Positions 23,768-33,639 of a stretch of DNA of 64,000 nucleotides are shown here, piece after piece. The stretch comes from Cristatella mucedo (taxonomy: Eukaryota; Bryozoa; Phylactolaemata; Cristatellidae). The first letter of the stretch is position 1. The number at the start of each line of letters is the position of its first letter. The position numbers and the translations under genes are program-made. A model generated the notes under the pieces. It searched no databases and was not told the DNA's origin. It saw only the letters and a list, made by a program, of their open reading frames with translations. The stretch lies in NCBI GenBank assembly GCA_009760855.2, contig WPIO01000133.1, forward strand, positions 62,001 through 126,000, read 5' to 3'.

Positions 23768-23905
23768 AACTGATTTGGCCCAGTGGTTATGTTGCTCGCC
23801 TCAACTAAGGTGAGGCCGAGATCGTGGGGTCGAGCTCCGGAACACATGTGAAGCGCCTGAATGGAGACTAAGTTTTCTTTGGACGTTATACAAATGAATT
23901 CTTTT
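23768..23905 (+). mobile_element. tRNA-derived SINE2 (copy 3), plus strand
   Basis: Head 'TGGCCCAGTGGTTATGTTGC' (A-box side), then 'GATCGTGGGGTCGAGCTCC' (B box), then the L2-like tail 'GAAGCGCCTGAATGGAGAC' with 'TAAGTTTTCTTTGGACGTTA'. It abuts the pogo/Tigger transposase relic that follows. Confidence 0.75.
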
Positions 23906-23934
23906 AAATTGATTTTAAATCCTCTGCATCAGGT

Positions 23935-24525
23935 ATGGTGATGATGCCATCTCCATCTTCCTTGGTCGTATAACAGGTAGGAAAGTTTGTGGAAACCCCG
24001 TTATCATGATCATTGCCGTCGCTCTCTTCGTAGACTGCGTGATCTTCCGTTCCGCTCATTGCATTTGAAATGGCAAACTTTTTACAAGATCTGACTATAA
24101 TCTCTGGCTTTAAGCTGATTCACATCTTCCTCAACTGCACACAAATATTACCAACAGATGGCTTCTTGATTCTTCCTGCTGATGTCAAGTTTTCATCTGA
24201 CTGGTTCATCATCCCTTTGGTTCATTTTTTCGTTAGGCGACTTTGAATGATTTAGTGATGCTTACATCCAGAGGTTGCAACTGGCTAGTCAGACTATACG
24301 GGATATATGCATATGCCAGTTTTATTTTCCTGTCAACTGCAACTTTCTTAATTTCATTCTTTAAACGTCCCCTGAACCAATAAAACACGAGCGAAGATGA
24401 TTCTTCCGAAAGACCTCCAGGTCGACACTCAAACATTTTTGCAAACCATACTTTTATTCTGTCGCTTCCTATCCAAACCTTTTCGTGCACTAAAAGGACC
24501 AATCCTTTTGGAATAAGCACTTTGG
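23935..24525 (-). pseudogene. Pogo/Tigger-type DDE transposase relic (Tc1/mariner superfamily)
   Basis: On the minus strand, 24520-24233 encodes the C-terminal part of a DDE_1 transposase. It includes 'RPGGLSEESSSLVFYWFRG', a basic stretch 'LKNEIKKVAVDRKIKLAYAY' and the diagnostic 'IPYSLTSQLQPLDVSITKSF' (family form: IPGG-TS-LQPLDVS-NKPFK). In the catalytic block, the family Asp before the 'R/HL' helix appears as Tyr in 'LVFYWFRG', so it is not functional. Further left, 24070-23940 in another frame encodes an acidic tail with 'SNAMSGTEDHAVYEES'-like sequence, also typical of this family. The DNA-binding half and terminal repeats were not found. Confidence 0.8.
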
Positions 24526-24559
24526 CAGTGTATTACGTCGGAAAATGATTATCGGTTCA

Positions 24560-25190
24560 AGTTTTGTGCCATGTAGTGCAATGTATCTCCGTCAGTAACT
24601 CAACAAAGCCACAAAGATTATGTGGACGTTACACAGGAGAGTTTTGTATGGCGCACTCACAGCCTACGTGGCTTTCGCGTACGCATTTGGTAGATAAACT
24701 ACTTCGTCTCACGCAAAAAAGAGAAAATGAGACACATAGTAGAGTCAGGAGAGCAGTTGAGGTAGAGAGTAACATGGAAGTAGCAGCTATGGACCGCTCG
24801 AAAGGATGAGCCATAGTCGGCATCAGGAGAGTAGATGTCGTTGCACAAGAATTGTGGAAGCGAGTTCCACAGCCTTGGACCTGCAGATCTAAAGCTTATG
24901 TCGCCAGCGGTCTTTAAGCCGAGGAATGGAACAGCTAATGTATTGTCCATACAGGAGCTGAGGGTACGAAGAGGCTGAAACTTTTGCGGCAGTTCAGCTA
25001 GTTACAAAGGAGCCAAGCCGTGGCGGGCCTTGTGGATCAGCTCAGGTACTTGGATCTCTATCCGTTAATCAACCGGCAGCCATCCTAGCTCTTTTAGCAA
25101 AGGAGACAAGGTTGGCATGTGCCCAAACCTCTGGGACTTGAAAACAAGCCTTGCAGCCATCTTTCAGAGTCCGTGGAACGTCGAGTTTGT
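24560..25190 (-). mobile_element. L2-B 3' fragment, minus strand
   Basis: Starts with the L2-B end ('AATGTATCTCCGTCAGTAACTC') and continues as the reverse complement of the region encoding 'AGPRLWNSLPQFLCND', 'NTLAVPFLGLKTAGD' and beyond. The resemblance reaches the 'GACTTGAAAACAAGCCTTGCAGCCAT' zone at about 25160. Heavily mutated. Confidence 0.85.
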
Positions 25191-25199
25191 GTTGATAAA

Positions 25200-26330
25200 T
25201 AAGCCTGTCAAACACATTTTGGTAATCAGTTAATCTTTGCTGGGTGGCATAACAAGCAGATACGTTTAATAGTTAAGCAAAAATAATCTCCACTGTATTG
25301 TGCCTCCTCTAGACTATTAGAACCCACATTTTTTAAATTTGAGACTTATGCACATTGAAATACGGTACTTGAATGCAACATACGTAACAAAAGACCAACA
25401 GGAAATTAACTCACAAAATATACAATAATAAATAATAAAATAAACATACCATAATAAATAATAAATAATATACAAACTTAATTTATAGTCATGACACTCG
25501 GAGCCAAAACTTGAGCAATAGCCTGAACGTGAAGTTAACCATGTACGTTGCGAGGACATGTCTCCTATACGTCTGTGCTTTTTCTGGTGAAAAATCACGG
25601 ATAGCTTTCAAAAGAGTTGCTGCAGTTCTGCAATCTGCATGGATTGATGGAGCCATAAGAATGGTTAAGGCTCAATCTCTCCGAGTGCAATCCGCTAGAC
25701 CGAAGGTCTGGTGAAGGAGCTAGGTTAGCCTACGTGATTGACAATGGGGGCCTCCACAGGCTGCATCTGGTTAGCATTCATAAGAAGGCCTGTGCTAGCT
25801 CGGGAAAGTATGTAGAAGCTTTTCCTGTCTAAAGTAACTTAAAACGAGAATTAATTAAAATAATATTTTATATTTAACACCCTTACAGAATTAAGTCTCT
25901 ATCCCGCTTTCTTCGTTTGATGTCAACGTAAAGTGCCCGGAAAGATATTTTTTCTCAGAGTTTGTATAGCCAAACTAAAGGAACCGAAGTAAGGAGTGAA
26001 CAGGTGCAGTGGAGCACAAGCAAAGATAAACTGTTTTATTGAAAAATTTCTAGTTGATCCGTCAATAATTGGCAGAGTAATACAATTTACAAGCTACAAA
26101 GCATCCCTGCAAATGACGAGTTTTGGCAAAGCATCAAATATATACCCCAACTAGCTACGAACATCTACCTGTGTGTACCATATCATAAACGTTGGCAAGC
26201 AACTCGTATCCGGTGCAGAGATCTGCACATTTTTTATTAGTAAATATTTTACGTCAGATTTACTTCAGGGTCAGACATGATTTGCCCAATATAAAATAAT
26301 CTAAACATCATATCTCATTTAAGCATATCT
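25200..26330. other. No supported gene; AT-rich spacer
   Basis: AT-rich single-copy-looking sequence. The minus frame at 25317-25598 and plus frame at 25511-25714 have no recognisable features. Confidence 0.4.
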
Positions 26331-26334
26331 GCCT

Positions 26335-26705
26335 TAAATTAGCTGTCCCATTCCTCCGCTTAAAGACCGTTGGCGACAGAAGCGTTAGCTCTGTAGGTCC
26401 TAGATTGTGGAACTTGCTTCCACAATTCTTACGCAACGACAACGAATCTCATACTGCCGACTATGGCACATCCTTTTCAGCGGTCCTGAGCTGCTACTTC
26501 TATGCTACTCACTACCTCAACTGGTCTCCTGACTCTGCTATACTTCCCGCTTTCTCTTTGTTGCCTGAGACGAAGTCTGTTGGCTGCCGAATGCGTACCG
26601 AAAGTCGCTTCGGCTGTGAGTGCGCTACAAAAAACTTTCCTGTGTAACCCCCACATGGTCTATATGACTTTATGGAGTTACATACGGAGATACATACATA
26701 CAAGA
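26335..26705 (+). mobile_element. L2-B 3' fragment, plus strand
   Basis: Begins with 'TTAGCTGTCCCATTCCTCCG' (encoding 'LAVPFLRLKT'). It continues with 'LWNLLPQFLRNDNESHTADY', 'SAVLSCYFYATHYLNWSPDS' and the L2-B 3' end, with 'TTATGGAGTTACATACGGAG' at about 26670-26690. Confidence 0.88.
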
Positions 26706-26957
26706 TGCCCTTAGCAATTATTTGATGATTGGACCAAGTAAGTATTTATCTAAAGTTACTCTTAAAAGAAGAACCACCAAGCAAAGATGCCGAGTGAGAA
26801 ATTGTGTTGAGAAACATTGAGGGGAGGACTCCTCGACAATTTCGAGTCCTGCGGAGGCAGACGCAAATTTTGGGAAATGAGATTAATACGCGGTCGTCTT
26901 ATACGCTACACAATTAACGAGAGCTTGTAATTTTAACAGAAAAATTACCTTTTTTAG

Positions 26958-27095
26958 CTACCAAATAAACCAAAATTTTAAACATAGACCGGTACCAAAT
27001 CAGATCCTGCAAGCCGCCAGCAGCACTTCCGCTCCGCAGAACGAACCAGTCGCCACTGCATTTGCATCGGTCTGGAGATACTCTGACGCCGCAGG
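26958..27095 (+). other. Exon-like segment E1 (paralogue of 37984-38127)
   Basis: A stretch bounded by a polypyrimidine-TTTTTTAG acceptor-like site at about 26957 and a 'GCAGGTCAGT' donor-like site at 27091-27100. It shares 'TTTGCATCGGTCTGGAGATAC' style sequence with 38095-38125, where the same donor-like site follows. One shared frame reads 'AFASVWRYSDAAG' here and 'AFASVWRYFDAKG' there. The S-V-W-x-Y-F pattern recalls the start of a BED-type zinc finger, but no CxxC is seen, so this is only suggestive. It could be a non-coding repeat. Confidence 0.35.
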
Positions 27096-27587
27096 TCAGT
27101 TCCCATATTTTCCAAATTCGTGAGCGTTTATTACAGGGCTAACTGCCGGGCAGCATCCACGTTTTCTCTATCCGTCCACCCGAATGACAGTTGAACGGGG
27201 AAATAAAAGCTAATTAAGCCAGACAGGAAGTGATAGAGGCTGGACGCAAAGGAAACAAGCCGCACGCTGTGACTCGAACCGGTCGCCAACCAGTCATGTA
27301 AAAACGCGAAGAAAACGTAAAATTTGTGCAACGACATTCAACGTGAGAAGCGAAGCTGGAAGTTAATCGCAGGCTTTCGCAGGATTCTTTGGTCTTTTGA
27401 AGTCACAATTCACGGTCTGGGAAGTCGACCGCTCGTACGTCATACGCTCGGTATGGCCAATGTGCCGAAAATAGGAGGTGAGAATATACGGACAGTACCA
27501 GCAATTAAGTGCACAAACTGGAAATGCGATGGCTTCGTCTTTGCATCCGGAGACGTGATACAAATAAAAATAGGACATTTAACAGCA

Positions 27588-27590
27588 CGC

Positions 27591-27617
<27 letters not shown>
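27588..27617. repeat. (GA)n microsatellite
   Basis: Short pure GA run. It is followed at about 27625-27800 by a strongly diverged L2-A-like tail in reverse orientation ('GTGAATCTCTTTCCAGGCCG', 'TATGTTGCAAAGGAACCGAG'). Confidence 0.9.
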
Positions 27618-27626
<9 letters not shown>

Positions 27627-27810
27627 AGTGAATCTCTTTCCAGGCCGCTTTTGTTTATGTTGCAAAGGAACCGAGTGAATTGGTTACTGACATAATGCAT
27701 GGCGTCAGCAGGCAAGAGTGCATTCAGGGCAAATCACGCGGACCAAGAGCATGCTGCGAGTTGCGGTTGAAATTTTTAGCTTCTTTTTAAATTACGACAA
27801 GCTAGCGGAT

Positions 27811-27893
27811 GCCAAGACGTCTGTCGGACGTCAAGGGAGTGTAAAGACGTGACGTCAGTCAGACGTCAAGAGTCAGATGTCATGACGTGAGCC
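27811..27893. repeat. Cluster of GACGTC motifs with a palindromic CRE
   Basis: GACGTC-type words recur several times in about 80 bases ('AAGACGTCTG', 'GGACGTCAAG', 'GACGTGACGTCAG', 'AGACGTCAAG', 'CATGACGTGAG'). A perfect TGACGTCA palindrome lies at 27850-27857. This could be local duplication in an old L2 3' region (the L2-A sequence here has a 'GTCAGGGGATGTC' motif) or a cluster of CREB/ATF-like sites. No gene was identified beside it. Confidence 0.4.
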
Positions 27894-28024
27894 AACGAGT
27901 TCCGGGCTGGGCGAGCATACAAACTAAAGGCTTCGACTCTTCGAAGTAATTGAGTTTCGATCGAGACGCAGCTACAGACCGTGAGTGAGATGAGAACGCC
28001 GTGCGATCTTTGGAATGATTAGGA

Positions 28025-28410
28025 ATAATAATAATAATAATGCACTTGATAAAGCGCCTAAGAGAACTCAATCTCTTTCCAGGCGCATTACATTTGCTGC
28101 AAAGAAAAATGCAATTTAATGGTGATTAATATCATGCTTGACAAACAACATTAACAACGTGGTGAGGGGTGACGTGCACAGGATCAGCTTGCAAATGTGA
28201 TTACTGGCAGCATGCACAGTGTCAGCACGCATAAGCACATTAAGGACAAATCACAGGGTCCCACTAAAAGCTGTCATATATAGGTGTGTTTTAAGTTCTT
28301 TTTAAATGTAGTCAAGTCAGGGGATGTTCTAACGCAAGTCGGGAGTGAGTTCCGGACTTTTAGGAGCATGAGAACTAAATGCACAGTCTCCAAAGGATTT
28401 GAGGTTTGTA
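28025..28410 (-). mobile_element. L2-A 3' fragment, minus strand
   Basis: (AAT)n at 28025-28040 then the reverse complement of the L2-A tail and 3' end, reaching the region of 'GCATGAGAACTAAATGCACA' (encoding 'FSSYAPKA' on the opposite strand). It is joined at about 28410 to an L2-B copy in the opposite direction. Confidence 0.85.
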
Positions 28411-30085
28411 ATTAAATGACGATAAAACCGAACTGCTGCTCATAGGACACCCTAAGCGTGTAGCTGGATTAAAAGGCTTTGCTGTTCTAGTAGGTGATGC
28501 TATATTGCGATCTTCACAACGTGCTCGTAGTTTAGGTGTCGTGGTCGACAGCTGCCTCAATTTCAAAAGCTTCATTCAGAAGACTGCTTCTACAGCTAGC
28601 CATCTCATCCTATCCCTATCCAAGATTAGGAGCTGTCTCCCACAGTGGCGTGTACAACATTTAACTAGCTCTTTAGTTCTGTCTCGGCTTGATTATTGTA
28701 ATTCCCTTTTGGCTGGGCTGCCAAAGAAAGCTATTATGCCAATACAGCGACTATGAATATGGCTGCAAGGCTGGTCTTCAAATCCCAGTGGTTTGAGCAC
28801 ATGTCTCCTTTGCTGAAAGAGCTAGGATGGTTGCCGGTAGAGCAAAGGATACAGAGCAAAGTTCTTAGATAATGATACCACGTCCAAATTGGCCCATGCA
28901 TTCGTGACATCCCATCTCGACTTCTGCAACTCACTGCTTACTGGCCTACCAGCAGGAGCGATCAGGCGATTGCAGCTCGTGCAAAACTCTGCAGCTAGGC
29001 TTGTCTGTCGTGAGCTTCGGAGCTGCCACGTTACACCTCTTCTCACCAACCTGCACTGGCTACCAGTCAAGCAACTGATTGACTTCAAGGTTCTGTCGCT
29101 CACTTTTAGGTCAATTCATTCTTTGGCTCCAGTATACCTCTCGGAAATCCGCCCCCATCAGTCCGAACATCGTACCACCCGCTTTTCAGAATCCAACAGT
29201 CTACAAATACCTCATACAAACCTTAAATCCTCTGGAGACCGTGCATTTAGTTCGTATGCTCACAAAGCCTGGAACTCCTTCCCGACCTGCGTCAGAACAT
29301 CCTCTGACCTGACCACATTTAAAAGGAACTTAAAAACACACCTATTTAGTACAGCATTAATGGGTCCCTGTGATTCGTCCTTGATCTGCTTATGCCTGCT
29401 CGCACTGTGCATGCTGCCACTAACCCCATTTGCACGCCGACCCAGTGCATGTCACCCCTAACCATATTCTTCATTTTGTTCGTTTTCAAGCATTATTTTA
29501 CTTACTATTCAATTGCATTTCACTTTCCAGAAAATGTAAAGCGCTTAGAAAGAGATTAAGTTCTCTGAGGGCGCTTTATCAAGTGCATTATTATTATTAT
29601 TATTACGCTGACCCACAAGGCCCGCCACGGCTTGGCTCCTTCGTGCCTAGCTGAACTGCTGCATCAGTTTCAGCCTGTTGGTGCCCTGAGGTCCTGTGTG
29701 GATAATAAATTAGCTGTCCCATTCCTCCGCTTAAAGACAGTTGGCGACAGTAGCTTTAGCTCTGCATTTCCTAGACTGTGGAACTCGCTTGCACAATTCT
29801 TACGCAACGATGACTACTCTCCTACTGCCAACTATGGCACATCTTTTCAGCGGTCCTGAGCTACTACTTCTATGCTACTCACTACTTCAACTGCTCTCCT
29901 GAATCTGCTTTGCTTCCCACTTTCTCTTTGTTGCGTGAGACGAAGTCTGTTGGCTACCGAATGCGTACCGAAAGCAGCTTAGGCTGTGAGTGGCCTATAC
30001 AAAACTCTCCTGTGTAACACTCACATGGTCTTTATGACTTTGTGGACTTACATACGGAGATACATGCATACATACATACGAGGTA
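28411..30085 (+). mobile_element. L2-B LINE interrupted by an L2-A insertion
   Basis: The left part, 28411-28866, encodes 'LNDDKTELLLIGHPKRVAGL', 'VVDSCLNFKSFIQKTASTAS' and 'LSRLDYCNSLLAGLPKKAIM', and reaches 'VEQRIQSKVL'. The right part, 29607-30085, resumes exactly at 'TLTHKARHGLAPSCLAELLH' and runs to the L2-B 3' end ('GTGGACTTACATACGGAGAT' at about 30042). In the intact copy at 9715-10862 these two halves are contiguous ('SKVLTLTHKA'). The intervening 740 bases are an L2-A insertion. Confidence 0.9.
28867..29606 (+). mobile_element. L2-A LINE nested in L2-B
   Basis: A 5'-truncated L2-A copy beginning at the 'DTTSKLAHAFVTSHLDFCNS' region and running through 'CHVTPLLTNLHWLPVKQLID', 'SEIRPHQSEHRTTRFSES' and 'SYAHKAWNSFPTCVRTSSDL'. 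The 573-base frame (28889-29461) is open throughout. It ends with the hairpin tail (29540-29590) and (ATT)n. It splits an L2-B copy cleanly, so it is younger. It is among the least mutated L2-A pieces in the window. Confidence 0.92.
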
Positions 30086-30087
30086 TC

Positions 30088-30312
30088 GGTAAACGATCGG
30101 ATTCTGAAAAACGGGTGGCAACCGCGACGCTCACTACAGACAAGCTAAGCTTCGTAGTTTTGCACCAGCTGTAATCGCTTAGTTGCACATGTTGGTAGGC
30201 CAGTAAGCAGTTAGTTACAGAAGTCATGACCAGAAGTCACAAAGGCATGCATAAACCTAGACGTGGCATCCTTATCCAAACAAGCCTGAATTTTAGCAAT
30301 GTTATGTAGCTC
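30088..30312 (-). mobile_element. L2-A internal fragment, minus strand
   Basis: Reverse complement of the region that encodes 'SAYFQLHNIAKIRACLDKD' to the 'RRSCHIT' zone in other copies. Recognisable by 'CAACCGCGACGCTCACTACA', 'TTTTGCACCAGCTGTAATCG' and 'AACAAGCCTGAATTTTAGCA'. It has no tail, so it was probably rearranged. Confidence 0.75.
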
Positions 30313-32297
30313 GGTGGTAATCAGGCTAAATGCATTAGATTACATTGTCTCAAACCGCTCAGCAGGCTCACACGAAAGCCTCGCTTTAAATTTCTCCAAA
30401 CTTGGCGGTCATCAGGCTTGTTTTAGCTTTGGCGGCCCAACTTAAAGCTTGTCTTTGGAATCCTCCGTCAATGTGAAATAGACACCCAATTATAAGCGAA
30501 CCTATTTCAGAAAATGGTCTCAACCTGCTTACCTCGACTGAAACTTGGCTAAAAAATTGAACTGCCTAATAATTAAAGACGCTACCCCGACTGGTTTCAC
30601 ATTATTTCGCACGTCTAGATCAATCAAAACTAGAGGTGGAGTTGCTACTATCACGCCCTCAAAATTTGACTTGCGACGAAATTTGAAGAACGCGATATTT
30701 GCAGTACCCTCGAAGAAGCCTTTTGAATTGATTGTCTCGATTTCACCAGACAAATAGCTACCACTGATGGCAGTAGTCTATTGCCCGCCAGGTACAAAGT
30801 CTTCCTCTATTTCCGATTTCTCAGCTCATTTCGGTTCTGCGTGCAACAAATCAACCTACTTAGGAAACTAATAAGGAATGCAAGCACGGGTATAGTACTC
30901 TGCTTGTTTCGCTTGATCTTTCGGCAGCTTCTGATACTATCGATCACCATGCCCTCCTTGAGCGCCTCTCATCTCGCCTGGGCATTACTGGCACTGCACT
31001 GCAATGGTTTAGGTCATGCCTCAGTGGGAGGCACCAAAGTTTTTGTGAATGGACGAAGATCATCCAAGGAACCTCTGAAATATGGGCAGCTCAGGGCTGC
31101 CCCGTACCTTGTCCTATTCTTTTCACGGACTATACTCTTCCAGTTGATAATGTGATTGCCAAGCAAAATCTATGCTTGAGCTGCTAAGCGGATGACACTC
31201 AGTTGTTCATTTGCTTTGACCCAATCCAGCCCTCCAGAACGTCGAATTCTATTAAATCTTTTGGTGCATGCATTGATGACAAAGCACACGAATGGCAGCA
31301 AATTTTACTTAAATTGAATGATGATTAAACCAACTTACTAGATACAGGGCAAACAAATGTGATTCAGAAATCGGAAAGGCTAACGGTCAAGATTGGCTCT
31401 GCCAGCATATTTCTTGTTGAATCCGCACAAAACCTAGGTGATATTTTCCAAAGTGACCTTTCAGTAGACGATCACATCACACAATAAAGTCTTGCAACTT
31501 TCACCTACATAAAATTTCTAAAATTCAGGCTTGCTTAAACAGATAGGCCACATCTAAGTTGGTCCGTGCATTTCTGACACCCAGTCTTGACTTCTGTAAC
31601 TCACTGCTTGCTATTCTCTGGGCCTGTGAAATTAAGTGCTTACAGCTGGTGCAAAACTCTGCAGCTATACTTGTCTGTCGCAAGCGTTGCAGTTGCCACA
31701 TCACATTAATTTTCACCGATCTGCACTGGATATCAGTTAAGCAACCGATAGAGTTCAAGGTTCTGTCTTTGGCTAAGGCTACCTGTTCATTCATTCTTTG
31801 GCTAAGCCTACTTGTCAGATCTACTGCCCCACTAGGCTAAACATCGTACCACCCGCTTTTTGGAATGGAACTATTTACCTATACTTCGTACAAACCTCAA
31901 ATCCTATGGAGAATGTGCCTTTATTTCGTATGCTTCCGAAAACTGGAACTTACTCTCGACTTGCCTCACGACGTATCCTGACGCAACCACATGTAAAAAG
32001 AACCTGAAAATGCACCTATTTATGATAGCATTTAATGGGTCCCTCTGATTTGACTTTTATGTGCTTATGCGGGATGACACTGTGCATGCTGCAGCTAACC
32101 ATACTTGCATGTGCATGCGCCCGTGCATGCCACCCCTAACCATGTTATTCCGGTTTTTAATTGAGAAAGCTACCATTAAGCATTCAATCGAGTTTCCGTC
32201 GCAGCAAATGTGAAGTGAAAATGTGAATGAGAATGCAGATGCGAAAGAGATTGAGTTCATTTAAGGAACTTTATTAGGCATGTTAATATTATTATTT
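30313..32297 (+). mobile_element. L2-A LINE with internal deletion (EN start to tail)
   Basis: The endonuclease start is at 30330-30790 ('LKACLWNPPSM', 'STETWLK' with the Glu retained, 'SIARQ' at the VVYRPPG position). A deletion then removes the rest of EN and the RT N-terminus. RT resumes at about 30860 ('LRKLIRNASTG'), followed by 'SDTIDHHALLERLSSRLGIT' in frames with stops, a degraded YADD region near 31180, and the RT C-terminus at 31510-32040. The degraded hairpin tail lies at 32235-32297. Many stops and frameshifts mark it as an old copy. Confidence 0.85.
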
Positions 32298-33140
32298 GAA
32301 AGGAAAGCCCAAAACCTTGAAACTGAAATAAGGCTGCCGTTCCCACAAAAAGCTTAGACCAACTGCGATTTTTATTTCTACTTGTAAAAATCAGTGTTGC
32401 GCACTAAACAACCAGATTTCACGTGATTGCACTGGAGCGTTCTCTGGCTATGGCCTTCAGTGACCCGGCTGGGATACCGGCCTTTAAATTAAACTGAGAT
32501 GCACCTGCTATTTTTGCAGAACGCCTCACGCAACCGCGGTTTTATTTCAAATGTTAAAAAAATATGTTCCATGATTACCTACGAAATTTCCTTCGATTGT
32601 GCTTGTGTATTCTCACTGTGGCCTCGGATACCCCAGTCCAAATGGCAACCCAAAAACCTTTGAGCTACATAAAATAAAGCTGCAGTTTTTACAAATTACT
32701 TCACGCAACTGCGATTTTACTTTATACTTTTAAAAAACAGAGTTGCATGCTGAACCGCTAGATTTAATATTAATATAGTAATAATGATAATACCTTTGAT
32801 AATGCACCCTCAGATAACTCAATCTCTTTCTAGGCCCTTTGCATTTGTTGCAAAAGAAGCACAATCTGATTGCACTGGGCTGTCAGCATGTTACGGCCTC
32901 CAGTGGCCCGTGGCCCAATCCAGATAATAATATTTATAGTAATAATACCCGAGCCCGAAGTAATTGAATCGCAATACTGCTGCCATTTCTGCAAAAACGC
33001 TTCCTACAACTGCGGCTTTAATTTCAAATGGTAGAGAATAGTGTTCCAATGTAACCCAACAAATTGCTCGCGATTGCTCTCGAGCGTTCTAATGGTGTGG
33101 CCTCGGGTGGCCCTGGCCAGTCAGCATATCTGCTCAATCG
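32298..33140. repeat. Diverged ~173-bp tandem repeat (four units)
   Basis: The word 'CAACTGCG' or 'CAACCGCG', followed by a 'TTTTA-TTC/T' stretch, starts at 32360, 32531, 32706 and 33007. Later landmarks recur in the same order in each unit: a 'GTGTTGC/ATGTTCC' zone, a 'GATTGCACTGG/GATTGTGCTTG/GATTGCTCTCG' zone and a 'GGCCTC-G-GT-CCC' zone. Spacings are 171, 175 and 301 bases. The third unit is enlarged by an inserted L2-A tail (about 32775-32885), which accounts for the difference. Units have diverged considerably. Confidence 0.7.
32775..32885 (-). mobile_element. L2-A 3' tail inside the ~173-bp repeat
   Basis: AAT-rich start, 'ACCTTTGATAATGCACCCTC', 'AGATAACTCAATCTCTTTC' and 'CCTTTGCATTTGTTGC' in reverse complement of the L2-A end. 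Its length accounts for the oversized third unit of the surrounding tandem repeat. Confidence 0.75.
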
Positions 33141-33154
33141 AATTGATATCGATT

Positions 33155-33300
<146 letters not shown>

Positions 33301-33311
33301 ACACATATATC

Positions 33312-33556
33312 TTGATGTCTTTGTTTTCACATGTGCCTCTCTAAGAGTATTCAGTTTCACTTAATTGTCTTAGACAAGCTCAGGAATATTATGAATATTC
33401 ATGCTGCCGAACGATACATAGCAATGTGACTCGAGGTGACTTCGACTTTAGTGAGTACATCGGCATCATTAATTTGCATAAAAATCCTGAGCTTGTCGAA
33501 AACTCTTAAATATAACTGAATACTCGTAGAGAAGTACATGTGAAAACAAAGACATC

Positions 33557-33558
<2 letters not shown>
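33312..33558. mobile_element. Palindromic MITE (long terminal inverted repeats, TA target)
   Basis: The left end 'TTGATGTCTTTGTTTTCACA' at 33312 is matched by its reverse complement ending at 33558. The inverted repeat continues about 70 bases with roughly one mismatch in seven, including 'GAGTATTCAGTT' and 'GACAAGCTCAGGA'. Both sides abut TA runs, consistent with a TA target site as in Tc1/mariner-type elements. No coding capacity. A related half copy lies at 35222-35370 and a third fragment at 35037-35080. Confidence 0.75.
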
Positions 33559-33589
<31 letters not shown>

Positions 33590-33639
33590 TGTTTATTACA
33601 GACTTGTACAGTTTATTACAGACTTTCCTACTGCCACGG

